Both the position numbers and the translations under genes were made by a program. Shown here piece by piece: positions 24,710-34,082 of a stretch of 64,000 nucleotides of DNA (its first letter is position 1; each line of letters opens with the position of its first letter). The notes under the pieces are model-generated. The model was not told where the DNA came from, did no database searches, and was given only the letters and a program-made list of their open reading frames with translations. Source of the stretch: an uncultured Oscillospiraceae bacterium (GTDB lineage: Bacteria; Bacillota; Clostridia; Oscillospirales; Oscillospiraceae); NCBI GenBank assembly GCA_910588625.1, contig CAJUQN010000002.1:89780-153779 (forward strand), in the 5' to 3' direction.

Positions 24710-26037
24710 TGGGAGGGCTTTTTCGCTTTGGCCTGATTCCTCCCGGCAGCGGGGTGCTGTGCGCCCTGTCCGGCGGGGCGGACTCCATGTATCTGCTGTG
24801 CCGCTTGCTGGAGGGGCGGGAGAAATACGGCTGGACGGTATACGCGGCCCATTTCAACCACGGCCTGCGCCCCACCGCGCAGCGGGACGAGGACTTTGTC
24901 CGGGACTGGTGCGGGAGGCAAAACGTCCCGCTGTACACCTGCCGCGATAACGTGGAGGAGTACGCCGTTCGGGAAAAACGTTCCGTAGAAGAGGCGGGGC
25001 GGATTTTGCGCTACCGCTTTTTGGAGGGCCTCGCTTGGGAGACGGGCTGCTGTGAGCGCCCCGCCTTCATCGCCACCGGCCACCACGCCGGGGACAACGC
25101 CGAAACGGTGCTGATGAACCTGATCCGGGGCTGCGGGCTCAAAGGGCTCACCGGCATTCCGGAGCGGCGGGACAACATCGTCCGGCCCATGCTGGAGGTG
25201 TCCCGGAGGGAGATCGAGGCCTATTTAGAAGCCAACGGCGTCCCCCATGTGGAGGACGAGACCAATACCGATTTGACCTACACCAGAAATAAGGTGAGGC
25301 GCCAGCTTTTGCCTCTGCTGGAGGAGCTGAACCCCCAGGCCGCGGCCCACATTGCCGCCGCCGCCCGCCGCCTGCGGGAGGACGAGGAGGAGCTGAGCCG
25401 TCAGGCTGCGCCCCTAGCCGGGCAGGGGCTGGATATCCCAGCTGGTGTGGCCATCCCCGCCCGGGTGCCGGGGGAGGCCCCGCGCCCCTTGGCCCTGCGG
25501 GCCTGTGCCATGCTGCTGGAGCGGGCGGGGCTGGGAGGAGAGGCAGTCCACCTAGAAAGCATCCTGTCCATCGCGGCGGGAGACGACTCCTCTGCCCGTT
25601 TGGATGTGCCCGGAGGAAGCGTCTGGCGGGAGTATGATTTGCTGGTGTTTTCGCCCGGTCCGAACCCAGGACCGCCGGAGCCGGTGGAGTTGGAAATGGG
25701 CGAGACCCATTGGGGAAGCTGGTCTGTCGCCTGCGCTCAGGCGGTCTGTCCGGAAAAAGCGTATCTCAGCCCCTGGGAGTTCTATTTGAAGCTGGACCGC
25801 TACCTGATCCGCCCCCGGCGGGAGGGGGATAAAATCACCCTGGGAAAGCGCCCCGAAAAGACGGTGAAAAAGCTGATGATCGAGGGCCGGGTGCCGGCCC
25901 GTCATCGGGAGCTGGTCCCCGTGCTGGCCGCAGGGGAGCAGGTGGCCGCCGTGGGCGGCTTTGGTCCGGAAAGAGTCTGTCTGGCGGCGCCGGGCGCGTC
26001 CGCTTTGCATATCATCTTAAAAGCAGAGGAGAAATGA
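24709..26037 (+). CDS. tilS: tRNA(Ile)-lysidine synthase
   Basis: The 442-aa PP-loop ATPase attaches lysine to C34 of the AUA-reading tRNA-Ile, an essential step. The signature ALSGGADSM (about residues 19-27) is near the start, followed by AAHFNHGLR, ATGHHAGDNAETVLMNLIRGCG and the C-terminal TilS_C region (RREGDKITL, KKLMIEGRVP). The start overlaps the dnaB stop by one base. The order tilS-hpt-ftsH is conserved across Firmicutes. Confidence 0.96.
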   Translation: MGGLFRFGLIPPGSGVLCALSGGADSMYLLCRLLEGREKYGWTVYAAHFNHGLRPTAQRDEDFVRDWCGRQNVPLYTCRDNVEEYAVREKRSVEEAGRILRYRFLEGLAWETGCCERPAFIATGHHAGDNAETVLMNLIRGCGLKGLTGIPERRDNIVRPMLEVSRREIEAYLEANGVPHVEDETNTDLTYTRNKVRRQLLPLLEELNPQAAAHIAAAARRLREDEEELSRQAAPLAGQGLDIPAGVAIPARVPGEAPRPLALRACAMLLERAGLGGEAVHLESILSIAAGDDSSARLDVPGGSVWREYDLLVFSPGPNPGPPEPVELEMGETHWGSWSVACAQAVCPEKAYLSPWEFYLKLDRYLIRPRREGDKITLGKRPEKTVKKLMIEGRVPARHRELVPVLAAGEQVAAVGGFGPERVCLAAPGASALHIILKAEEK

Positions 26038-26040
26038 GAG

Positions 26041-26580
26041 ATGCACAAAGACGTAGAGCAGATCCTGTACACTGAGGCGGAACTCCGCCAGCGGGTGAAG
26101 GAGATTGGATGTCAGATCACCGCCGACTATGCCGGGAAGAACCCCATGCTGATCTCCGTCTTGCGGGGGTCCTACATCTTCATGGCAGATCTGACCCGGT
26201 CCATCAATCTGGACGTGACGGTGGACTTTATGGTGGTGTCCTCCTACGGGGCGGGCACTGTCAGCTCGGGGCAGGTGGAGATCAAAAAAGACCTGTCCGA
26301 CTCTATCGAGGGTCGGGACCTCATCATTGTGGAGGATATTTTGGACTCTGGCAACACCCTTTATTACCTGATGGACGTGCTTAAGGCCCGGAAGCCCGCC
26401 TCCATCCGGCTGTGCACCCTGATGGATAAGCCGGACCGCCGCACCAAGCCCATCACCGCCGACTATGTGGGCTTTACTATCCCCGACGCCTTTATCGTGG
26501 GCTACGGGCTGGACTACGGCGAGAAGTACCGGAACCTGCCCTATGTGGGGGTGCTCAAACACTCCGTGTACGAAAAATAA
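26041..26580 (+). CDS. hpt: Hypoxanthine phosphoribosyltransferase
   Basis: The 179-aa purine salvage enzyme makes IMP or GMP from base plus PRPP. The PRPP motif LIIVEDILDSGNTLYYL (near residues 98-114) and early SVLRGSYIFMADLTR are diagnostic. It begins 4 bases after tilS, the usual Firmicute gene pair. Confidence 0.96.
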   Translation: MHKDVEQILYTEAELRQRVKEIGCQITADYAGKNPMLISVLRGSYIFMADLTRSINLDVTVDFMVVSSYGAGTVSSGQVEIKKDLSDSIEGRDLIIVEDILDSGNTLYYLMDVLKARKPASIRLCTLMDKPDRRTKPITADYVGFTIPDAFIVGYGLDYGEKYRNLPYVGVLKHSVYEK

Positions 26581-26631
26581 GCGGGAACGCCCCACGGTCG
26601 GGGCCGGCCGCGTTTAAGGAGAACATCTATT

Positions 26632-28509
26632 TTGAATCGCTATAGAATCAGGAATATCGCTTTGTATGTAGTGGTGGTGCTGATCCTGCTGTGGGCGCTG
26701 ACCATGTTCACCAGCCGGAGGAACGATCAGATCACCTACTCCTCCGCTGTGGCCTGCTTCCAGCGGGAGCAGGTGGTTCGGTTTGTGGTAGACGACGGCG
26801 GGATGCTGTCCATGGAGCTAAAGGACGGCGCCATTCAGCGTCATGCTCTGGCGGATGTGGAGGCCTTCCGGCAGGAGGTGGGCCCCCTCTATCTGGATCA
26901 GTACCAGCGGGGGATCATCAAAAATTACGATTTCCGACAGGGGTTTGAAATGCCCCTGTGGCTGATTGTGCTTATCCCCTGTGTGGCGTCCGCCCTGCTG
27001 GCCATGGGTATTTGGATGCTGCTCAATGTTCACCAGCAGTCCAGCCAGAGCGGCGGAGGCGGCGGCGGTGGACAGCCGGGCATGAGCCGCTTTGGCCGGG
27101 CCCGCACCGTAGAGGGCGGCAAGGACGGCGCCGTCACCTTTGCCGATGTGGCCGGGGCGGACGAGGAGAAACAGGAGCTCCAGGAGCTGGTGGATTTTCT
27201 CAAGGAGCCGCAAAAATTCATCGACCTGGGAGCGCGCATCCCCAAGGGCGTGCTGTTGGTGGGCCCTCCTGGCACCGGTAAAACGCTGCTGGCCCGCGCC
27301 GTGGCCGGGGAGGCGGGCGTACGGTTTTTGTCCATCTCCGGTTCCGACTTCGTGGAGCTGTATGTGGGCGTGGGCGCGTCCCGTGTCCGGGACCTGTTCG
27401 ACCAGGCGAAAAAGGAATCCCCCGCCATTGTGTTCATCGACGAGATCGACGCCGTGGGCCGCCAGCGCGGCGCGGGCCTGGGCGGCGGCCACGACGAGCG
27501 GGAGCAGACCTTGAACCAGCTTTTGGTGGAGATGGATGGGTTTGCCGCCAACGAGGGGGTTATTGTGCTGGCCGCCACCAACCGGCAGGACATTTTGGAC
27601 CCCGCCTTGCTGCGTCCGGGCCGGTTTGACCGGCAGGTGTACGTGGGCAGGCCGGACATGAAGGGCCGGGAGGAGATCTTGAAGGTCCACACCCGGAAAA
27701 AGCCCCTGGCTGAGGACGTGGACCTCAAGGAAATCGCCCGTGAGACCACCGGATTTACAGGTGCGGACCTGGAGAACCTGATGAACGAGTCCGCTCTGCT
27801 GGCGGCGCGGAAGAACCAGCCCTATATCACGTTGGAAAATATCCAGGAGTCGGTCATCAAGGTCATCGCCGGACCGGAGAAGCGAAGCCGGGTGAAGCTG
27901 GAGGAGGACAAGCGGATCACCGCCTATCACGAGGCGGGCCACGCCGTGGTGAGCCACGCCCTGCCCACCCAGGACCCGGTGCACCAGATCACCATCATCC
28001 CCCGGGGGGAGGCGGCGGGCATGACCATCAATCGGCCTGAGGAGGACCGGGACCATGTTTCCCGCCAGCGCCTGGTGGAGACCCTGTCTACCCTGCTGGG
28101 CGGGCGGTGCGCCGAGGAGACCGCTTTGGGCTTTGTGTGCACCGGCGCGGTGAGCGATTTACAGCGGGCCACGGGTATTGCCCGTGACATGGTGAGCAAG
28201 TACGGCATGAGCCGCAACCTGGGCCACGCTACCTTCACCAGCGGGCACGACGAGGTGTTTATTGGCCGCTCCATGGCCCAGGCCAAGCCCTATTCGGAGC
28301 AGACCGCCGCCCTCATCGACCAGGAGGTCAAGGATCTGCTGGACGCGGCCTATGCCCGGTGCAAGGAGATTTTGGAGCGGGACCGGGACAAACTGGAGCT
28401 GGTGGCCCAATTTCTGCTGGAGCACGAGACCATGGACGCGAAGCAGTTCCAGCTGGTATATGACGATCCGGAGGCGCTGAAGGCCGCCGCGGAAGATACG
28501 GAGAGCTGA
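26632..28509 (+). CDS. ftsH: ATP-dependent zinc metalloprotease FtsH
   Basis: The 625-aa membrane AAA+ protease has two N-terminal helices (about 8-24 and 106-132) around an extracytoplasmic loop, then a Gly-rich linker. Next come Walker A GPPGTGKT (about 211-218), Walker B FIDEIDAVG, the SRH with RPGRFDR, and the zinc site HEAGH at 433-437. It degrades misfolded membrane proteins and regulators. The start codon is TTG at 26632 with AAGGAG upstream; no ATG fits. Confidence 0.97.
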   Translation: MNRYRIRNIALYVVVVLILLWALTMFTSRRNDQITYSSAVACFQREQVVRFVVDDGGMLSMELKDGAIQRHALADVEAFRQEVGPLYLDQYQRGIIKNYDFRQGFEMPLWLIVLIPCVASALLAMGIWMLLNVHQQSSQSGGGGGGGQPGMSRFGRARTVEGGKDGAVTFADVAGADEEKQELQELVDFLKEPQKFIDLGARIPKGVLLVGPPGTGKTLLARAVAGEAGVRFLSISGSDFVELYVGVGASRVRDLFDQAKKESPAIVFIDEIDAVGRQRGAGLGGGHDEREQTLNQLLVEMDGFAANEGVIVLAATNRQDILDPALLRPGRFDRQVYVGRPDMKGREEILKVHTRKKPLAEDVDLKEIARETTGFTGADLENLMNESALLAARKNQPYITLENIQESVIKVIAGPEKRSRVKLEEDKRITAYHEAGHAVVSHALPTQDPVHQITIIPRGEAAGMTINRPEEDRDHVSRQRLVETLSTLLGGRCAEETALGFVCTGAVSDLQRATGIARDMVSKYGMSRNLGHATFTSGHDEVFIGRSMAQAKPYSEQTAALIDQEVKDLLDAAYARCKEILERDRDKLELVAQFLLEHETMDAKQFQLVYDDPEALKAAAEDTES

Positions 28510-28512
28510 CGC

Positions 28513-29157
28513 ATGGAAAACTGGGAATCGGAAGTGGAACAGAATAGGGAGGAGCTGTCCTCGGAGAATCCACCGGAGGGCGCCTCCGGCGAGCCGGAGA
28601 AGCAGGGCGGCAAGGCCAAGAAGGAGGCCTCCGACGGGCGGGACCTGTACCTGAACATCCGGGTGCTGGTGGGCATGATGACGCTGTTTGTGCTCATGTT
28701 CACCTTTATCGCCCGGATCATCGTGGTCAGCGGCGAGTCCATGGAGAACACCCTTCACCATGGAGACCTGCTCTTTGTGTGGTCCCTGGGCTACAACCCG
28801 AAGCAGGGGGATGTGGTGGTGCTTACTCAGGAAAGCTATCAAGAGGACTCCATTGTTAAGAGGGTCATCGCCACCGAGGGCCAGACGGTGGATATCGACT
28901 ATTTCACCGGAACCGTCTATGTGGATGACGCGCCCTTGAAGGAGGACTATATCCGGGAGCAGATGCTCCTGCCCTCCTACGGTGAGGGGCTCAATCACGT
29001 TACGGTGCCGGAGGGGTGCATCTTTGTCATGGGGGACAACCGCAACCACTCCGCGGACAGCCGCTTTCCTGCCATCGGTATCGTGGATGTCCGGTGCGTC
29101 ATCGGGCACGGTATTTTTGTGATGTTCCCCTTCCACCACTGGAAGGGGCTGGGCTGA
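28513..29157 (+). CDS. lepB: Signal peptidase I
   Basis: The 214-aa enzyme has an acidic and lysine-rich cytoplasmic N-terminus of about 50 residues, one membrane helix (about 53-72) and catalytic Ser76 in SGESMENTL. Lys116 is in IVKRVIA and box E is GDNRNHSADSR. It cleaves signal peptides on the outer face of the membrane. It starts 3 bases after ftsH, suggesting coupled expression. Confidence 0.95.
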   Translation: MENWESEVEQNREELSSENPPEGASGEPEKQGGKAKKEASDGRDLYLNIRVLVGMMTLFVLMFTFIARIIVVSGESMENTLHHGDLLFVWSLGYNPKQGDVVVLTQESYQEDSIVKRVIATEGQTVDIDYFTGTVYVDDAPLKEDYIREQMLLPSYGEGLNHVTVPEGCIFVMGDNRNHSADSRFPAIGIVDVRCVIGHGIFVMFPFHHWKGLG

Positions 29158-29202
29158 TGCAGTGCTTCAAGTTTTTGTTCCAGCGTCTGGGGGAGGTTTT
29201 CC

Positions 29203-30156
29203 ATGGATAGTATAGTCAAAAGATTGGCGGAGCGCACGTCCTGGCTTCTATTTGCCGTGGCGGCAGGCTTCGTGTCCGCCGCCCTGCGGCGGTGGCAGCT
29301 GAGCACCGCCTTTGAGGACGTCACCGGGTTGGCAATTCCAGGCGCCCAGGCCAGCGTCATCCTCGCCTGTGTGCTAGTGATGTCGGCGGCATGGTTTATC
29401 CTCTCCGCCATCCACCAGCCCATGGCCAAGCGCCCCCCGGTGGAGGGACAGGCGGAGCGCTGGGATCTGGTGTTTTTGGATGCGGGCGACCCAGTTTACC
29501 CTATTTTGGTCATCCTGGCGGCCTTTTTGGCCCTGGCGGCCACGCCCTTCTTTTTGAAGCTGGGCATTGACCAATGGAGGGTGTATCAGGAGCTGCTGGC
29601 CGCCAAGGCCGAGAACCCCAGCGTCCAGCTGCCCAGCAGCAATGGGGCGCTGACCATTGCCACGGCGGTGGGGGCCCTGCTGTCTTTCCTGGGTCTGCTG
29701 CAAATGGGCCGGGACGGTTTCCGGCCCGGACGGCGGGGCAAGGGCGGCTTTTCCGCGGTGCTGCCCGGCATAGCCGGATGCGTGTGGCTGATGGAGAGCT
29801 TCCGGGGTCACGCAGCGAACCCGGTACAGTGGGATTACGCTCCCTTGCTGCTGGCCATCGTGTGCGGGATGCTGTTTTATATGGACTTCGCCGGGATGTC
29901 CGCCGGGGCGGGGCGGCCCAGGCGGCTGCTGTGGGTGTCGGCTATGACGCTGGTCATGTCCGCCCCCGCGCTGGTGTCGGCGCTGGCGGATATGTCGCTG
30001 GGCGATGTGCTGTTGTTGTGTGCCCAGGGGCTGACGGCGGCGGCGGCGCTGTGGCGGCTGCCCCCCAATTTGGAGCACCCGCCCAAAATCAAAGGAACCC
30101 CCATCCCCCGCCAGACCGGGGCAGCAACCATACAGGAGGAGACCACCGATGAATGA
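29203..30156 (+). CDS. Polytopic membrane protein of unknown function
   Basis: The 317-aa protein has about eight hydrophobic segments (for example LLFAVAAGFVSAAL, ASVILACVLVMSAAWFIL, YPILVILAAFLALAA, VLLLCAQGLTAAAAL) and a short polar C-tail. No family motif is recognised. It has a GGGGGAGG site before ATG 29203 and overlaps metG by 8 bases, so it belongs to the same transcript. No function is proposed. Confidence 0.8.
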   Translation: MDSIVKRLAERTSWLLFAVAAGFVSAALRRWQLSTAFEDVTGLAIPGAQASVILACVLVMSAAWFILSAIHQPMAKRPPVEGQAERWDLVFLDAGDPVYPILVILAAFLALAATPFFLKLGIDQWRVYQELLAAKAENPSVQLPSSNGALTIATAVGALLSFLGLLQMGRDGFRPGRRGKGGFSAVLPGIAGCVWLMESFRGHAANPVQWDYAPLLLAIVCGMLFYMDFAGMSAGAGRPRRLLWVSAMTLVMSAPALVSALADMSLGDVLLLCAQGLTAAAALWRLPPNLEHPPKIKGTPIPRQTGAATIQEETTDE

Positions 30157-32116
30157 CAAGAAGTTTTATATTACCACACCTATTTACTACCCCTCGGATA
30201 AGCTGCACATCGGCCACGCCTACTGCACCGTGGCCACCGACGCCATGGCCCGGTATAAGCGGCTGTGCGGCTATGATGTGATGTTCCTGACCGGCACCGA
30301 CGAGCACGGCCAGAAAATCGAGGATAAGGCCAAGGAGGCGGGCGTCACCCCCAAGGAGTATGTGGACAACATCGTAGAGGGTCCCAAGGGCGTGCTGGAC
30401 CTGTGGAAGCTGATGAACATCTCCAACGACCGGTTTATCCGCACCACCGACGGCTACCATGTGTCCGCCATTCAGAAGATCTTCAAGCAGATGTACGACA
30501 ACGGGGACATCTATAAGGGCACCTACAAGGGCAAGTACTGCAAGCCCTGCGAGTCCTTCTGGACGGAGTCCCAGCTGGTGGACGGCAAGTGCCCCGACTG
30601 CGGCCGGGACGTGGTGGACGCGGAGGAGGAGGCTTATTTCTTCCGCCTGTCCATGTATGCCGACCGGGTCCGGCGCCTGCTGGAGGACACCGATTTCCTG
30701 GAACCCCGTTCCCGGGTCCACGAGATGGTGAACAACTTCATCAAGCCTGGCCTGGAGGATTTGTGCGTGTCCCGCACCTCCTTCACCTGGGGCATCCCGG
30801 TGGACTTTGACCCCGGCCATGTGGTGTATGTGTGGATCGACGCGCTGTCCAACTATATCACCGCCCTGGGCTTCATGAATGACCGGTATGACGACTATGA
30901 GAAGTATTGGCCTGCCGATGTCCACTTTGTGGGTAAGGAGATCGTCCGGTTCCACTCCATCATCTGGCCCGCCATGCTCATGAGCCTGGGCGAGCCCCTG
31001 CCCAAGAAGGTGTACGGCCACGGCTGGCTGCTGCTGGGCGGCGGCAAGATGTCCAAGTCCAAGGGCAATATCGTGGACCCCTATCTGCTCAGTGAGCGGT
31101 ACGGCGTGGATGCCCTGCGGTTCTTCCTGCTGCGCTCCTTCCCCTTCGGGTCCGACGGCAACTTCACCAACGAGCTGCTGATCCAGACCATCAACGTGGA
31201 CCTGGCCAACGACCTGGGCAACCTGGTCAGCCGCACCACCGCCATGGCGGAGAAGTATTTCGGCGGAAAGCTGCCCGAGGCCAAGCAGAGCGCAGAGCTG
31301 GACAAGGAGCTGATCTCTCTAACCACCGGTTTGCGGGCCCGGTATGAGGAGCAGATGGAACGGTTCCAGTTCCAGAACGCCCTGGAGGAGGTCTTCAAGG
31401 TCGTCCAGCGGGCCAACAAATATATCGACGAAAACGCTCCCTGGACCCTGGCAAAGGATATGGAGGCCAACGGCCCCCGGCTGGCCCATGTGCTCTACAA
31501 CCTGCTGGAAACCGTCCGGGTGTGCACCGTGCTGCTGACCCCCTTTATGCCCGAGAGCTGTGAAAAGATTTTCGCCCAGATCGGCGCCGGCCCTGACGCC
31601 CAGACCTGGGACAGCGCCGCGCAGTGGGGTGTGCTCCCTGCCGCCGTGTCCGTCGCCAAGGGCGAGAACTTGTTCCCCCGCATCGACCTGAACAAGGAGC
31701 TGGCCGAGCTGGACCGCATCCAGGAGGAGGCCAAAAAGGCCGCCCTGCCTGCCATCGAGATCGAGCCCCAGCTGGAGGAGAAGGTGGACTTCGACACCTT
31801 CTGTAAGTCCGATTTCCGGGCTGTGAAGGTGAAGGACTGCCAGAACGTGAAGAAGTCGGACAAGCTGTTGAAGTTTACCTTGGACGACGGCACCGGCGCC
31901 GACCGCCAGATCCTGTCCGGCATTGCCAAGTGGTATAAGCCGGAGGAGCTCATTGGAAAAACACTGGTTGCCATTGTCAACCTGCCCCCCCGCAAGATGA
32001 TGGGACAGGAGAGCCAGGGGATGCTCATCTCCGCTGTGCATACGGAGAAGGGCGAGGAGTGCCTCCACCTGCTGATGGTGGACGATGCCATCCCCGCTGG
32101 GGCGAAGCTGTGCTGA
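30149..32116 (+). CDS. metG: Methionyl-tRNA synthetase
   Basis: The 655-aa class I synthetase has HIGHAY at residues 20-25, KMSKSKG near 300, and a zinc knuckle CKPC…CPDC (about 131-151). A C-terminal EMAP/Trbp-like tRNA-binding domain spans about 545-655 (VDFDTFCKSDFRAVKV). Length and domain order are those of dimeric MetRS with a fused tRNA-binding module. GGAGGAG precedes the ATG. Confidence 0.97.
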   Translation: MNDKKFYITTPIYYPSDKLHIGHAYCTVATDAMARYKRLCGYDVMFLTGTDEHGQKIEDKAKEAGVTPKEYVDNIVEGPKGVLDLWKLMNISNDRFIRTTDGYHVSAIQKIFKQMYDNGDIYKGTYKGKYCKPCESFWTESQLVDGKCPDCGRDVVDAEEEAYFFRLSMYADRVRRLLEDTDFLEPRSRVHEMVNNFIKPGLEDLCVSRTSFTWGIPVDFDPGHVVYVWIDALSNYITALGFMNDRYDDYEKYWPADVHFVGKEIVRFHSIIWPAMLMSLGEPLPKKVYGHGWLLLGGGKMSKSKGNIVDPYLLSERYGVDALRFFLLRSFPFGSDGNFTNELLIQTINVDLANDLGNLVSRTTAMAEKYFGGKLPEAKQSAELDKELISLTTGLRARYEEQMERFQFQNALEEVFKVVQRANKYIDENAPWTLAKDMEANGPRLAHVLYNLLETVRVCTVLLTPFMPESCEKIFAQIGAGPDAQTWDSAAQWGVLPAAVSVAKGENLFPRIDLNKELAELDRIQEEAKKAALPAIEIEPQLEEKVDFDTFCKSDFRAVKVKDCQNVKKSDKLLKFTLDDGTGADRQILSGIAKWYKPEELIGKTLVAIVNLPPRKMMGQESQGMLISAVHTEKGEECLHLLMVDDAIPAGAKLC

Positions 32117-32157
32117 AAACCAAAGGCGGTTTGAGAAGTTGAGGAGGAAATGTGAGT

Positions 32158-32769
32158 ATGAAAAACCGGCTAATTTTATTTTTCTTGGCGCTGACGATGC
32201 TGATGTCCCTGACGGCGTGCGGAGAGAACGGACTGAGTCTCAGGCCCGGTGGAAGCGGCAGCCCAGAGGATGACGTTGACGTCGTCACCCCCGACGAGGA
32301 AGGCGTGGCCGTGGGCTATGAGGGCGACACCCTGCGCACCAAGTTTTTTGACATGAAGGTGGAAAATCCCAAAACCTCCACGGAATTTGACGGCCTGACT
32401 CCGGAGGAGGGATATAAGTTCCTGGCGGTGGACCTGACTTTGTATAACTACACCAGCAGTTCCGTGCCCATGTATGACACCGATTTTGAGGTGGTGTGGG
32501 ATTTGGATGACGACGACGCCTGGGCCTGGCCCGAGTGCGACGAGATCATGGACGAGAATGGTGAGGAGCAGTATACCGTCAGGTCCGAACAGCAGATCCC
32601 GGTGGAGTTTTCCCTGGGCATCCACAAGACGGTGACCGGTGTGCTGCTCTACCAGGTGCCCGAGGACAGCACTGACTTCATCATCGATTTCTATGAGATC
32701 TTTGAGCCCGAGACGGAGGGCGGCGACCCCGAGTACGGAGACGCCTTCTACGTGATGTTCAGCGCATGA
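32158..32769 (+). CDS. Lipoprotein with DUF4352-like domain
   Basis: The 203-aa protein has a lipoprotein signal peptide ending in the lipobox LTAC (Cys about 21). An acidic linker follows, then a beta-rich domain (KFFDMKVENPKT…, YKFLAVDLTLYNYTSSSVPMY, IHKTVTGVLLYQVPE) like DUF4352 immunoglobulin-type extracellular domains. Start ATG 32158; an in-frame GTG at 32152, closer to GAGGAGG, is equally possible. Its stop overlaps the tatD start. Role unknown. Confidence 0.85.
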   Translation: MKNRLILFFLALTMLMSLTACGENGLSLRPGGSGSPEDDVDVVTPDEEGVAVGYEGDTLRTKFFDMKVENPKTSTEFDGLTPEEGYKFLAVDLTLYNYTSSSVPMYDTDFEVVWDLDDDDAWAWPECDEIMDENGEEQYTVRSEQQIPVEFSLGIHKTVTGVLLYQVPEDSTDFIIDFYEIFEPETEGGDPEYGDAFYVMFSA

Positions 32770-33542
32770 GCATGGCGCTGTTCGATACCCATGCCCATTA
32801 CGACTCCCACAAGTTCGACTCCGACCGGGACGAGGTGCTGTCCGCCCTCCCCGGCTTCGGGGTGGAGCTGGTGGTGAACCCCGGCTGTGACCTGGAAAGC
32901 TCCCGAAAGGCCGTGGAGCTGGCGGGGCGCTATCCCTTCGTCTATGCCGCCGTGGGGGTCCATCCGGAGGATTGCGGGGATTGGAAGGATGAGGATGTGG
33001 AGGAGCTGCGCTCACTGGCGGCTGAGCCCCGTGTAGTGGCCATCGGGGAGATTGGGCTGGATTACTATTGGCCGGAAAACCCGCCCAGGGAGCTGCAAAA
33101 ACGGGTGTTTCGGTCCCAGCTGGTTCTGGCTCGGGAGCTGGATCTGCCCGTCATCGTCCACGACCGGGAGGCCCACGGGGACAGCATGGACATCGTCCGG
33201 GAGTTCCCCGGCGTGCGCGGCGTGTTTCACTGCTTTTCCGGCAGCGCTGAGATGGCGAAGGAGCTGGTGAAGCTGGGGTGGATGATCTCCTTTACGGGGG
33301 TGCTGACCTATAAGAACGCCCGCAAGGCGGTGGAGGCGGCTCAAGCCATCCCGCTGGAGCGGATCATGATTGAAACTGACAGCCCCTATATGGCCCCCGT
33401 CCCCTGCCGGGGCAAACGGAACCACTCCGGCTATGTGGGCTATATCTGCGAGCGGCTGGCAGAAATAAAAGGGATTTCGTCGGACCAATGTTCCAGGATG
33501 ACCCGGCAGAATGGAGTGGATTTTTTCCGCATTCAGGAATGA
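32766..33542 (+). CDS. TatD family metal-dependent hydrolase (DNase)
   Basis: The 258-aa TIM-barrel metallohydrolase has metal ligands in FDTHAHYDS, IGEIGLDYYW, VIVHDREAH, FHCFSG and IETDSPYMAP, all intact. Homologues are 3'-5' exonucleases or deoxyribonucleases in quality control. It follows metG in many Firmicutes, here with one lipoprotein gene between. The ATG overlaps the preceding stop; a second ATG two codons later is possible. Confidence 0.95.
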   Translation: MSMALFDTHAHYDSHKFDSDRDEVLSALPGFGVELVVNPGCDLESSRKAVELAGRYPFVYAAVGVHPEDCGDWKDEDVEELRSLAAEPRVVAIGEIGLDYYWPENPPRELQKRVFRSQLVLARELDLPVIVHDREAHGDSMDIVREFPGVRGVFHCFSGSAEMAKELVKLGWMISFTGVLTYKNARKAVEAAQAIPLERIMIETDSPYMAPVPCRGKRNHSGYVGYICERLAEIKGISSDQCSRMTRQNGVDFFRIQE

Positions 33543-33635
33543 ACTGGAAGCAACAGAGAAAAGGAGGTTTTTTGTGGAAGAGGATGAAAATTTGTTCCAA
33601 AATGCCGCGGTTTTCGGTTTTTTTTCAAAGTGTGC

Positions 33636-33664
33636 TTGACAGTATGACAAGCTGGTGTTATACT
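33636..33664 (+). promoter_or_regulatory. Strong promoter of the cold-shock gene
   Basis: -35 TTGACA (33636-33641), 17-base spacer, -10 TATACT (33659-33664). The predicted start near 33671 gives a leader of about 108 bases, as is common for cold-shock mRNAs. Confidence 0.85.
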
Positions 33665-33697
33665 GACAATGGTTTTGATGTATGAACTGATTTGTGC

Positions 33698-33731
33698 CCG
33701 CTCTTTCGTACACGAAAGGGCGGACTTTTTT
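33698..33731 (+). terminator. Terminator-like hairpin inside the cold-shock mRNA leader
   Basis: Arms CCGCTCTTTCG (33698-33708) and CGAAAGGGCGG (33713-33723), with one wobble and loop TACA, are followed by ACTTTTTT. It lies between the promoter and the coding start, so it would end most transcripts after about 60 bases unless read through. Confidence 0.75.
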
Positions 33732-33778
33732 CTTCTACTTTCAAAACGAAATTTTTACAAATAAGGAGGATATAGGAA

Positions 33779-33994
33779 ATGAACGGTACTGTGAAATGGT
33801 TCAACGCTGAGAAGGGCTACGGCTTCATCACTCCCGACGACGGCACTGAGGACGTGTTCGTGCACTTCTCCGCCATCGTGGCCGAGGGCTACAAGAAGCT
33901 GCTGGAGGGTCAGAAGGTCACCTTTGAGACCGAGCCCGATCCCCGCGGCGCCAAGGGCGTGCGCGCCACCAACGTGGTCGCTCAGCCGGAGTAA
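33779..33994 (+). CDS. Cold-shock domain protein (CspA family)
   Basis: The 71-aa OB-fold RNA chaperone has RNP1 KGYGFI and RNP2 VFVHF. It binds single-stranded RNA and DNA and melts mRNA structure, including at low temperature. GGAGGATATAGGAA precedes the ATG. It has its own promoter, a long leader with a terminator-like hairpin, and a strong terminator downstream, so it is a monocistronic unit. Which csp paralogue it represents cannot be told. Confidence 0.97.
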   Translation: MNGTVKWFNAEKGYGFITPDDGTEDVFVHFSAIVAEGYKKLLEGQKVTFETEPDPRGAKGVRATNVVAQPE

Positions 33995-34008
33995 GAACCG
34001 GAAAAGAA

Positions 34009-34036
34009 GGCCTGCCATCTGGCAGGCCCTTTTTTT
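34009..34036 (+). terminator. Terminator of the cold-shock gene
   Basis: GGCCTGCC-ATCT-GGCAGGCC hairpin followed by TTTTTTT. Confidence 0.92.
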
Positions 34037-34055
34037 GTTCAGAGGGAGAAGAGCA

Positions 34056-34077
34056 CCCCGCCGGAGATGCGGCGGGG
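34056..34077 (-). terminator. Weak GC hairpin after the DUF896 gene
   Basis: CCCCGCCG and CGGCGGGG arms with a 6-base loop lie just past the minus-strand stop at 34083. No T-run follows, so termination here is uncertain. Confidence 0.45.
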
Positions 34078-34082
34078 CTTTT

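Noticed and set aside
33543..33778. T-box or riboswitch ahead of the cold-shock gene
   Set aside because: No T-box core or other known aptamer consensus; only a promoter and a terminator-like hairpin are visible.
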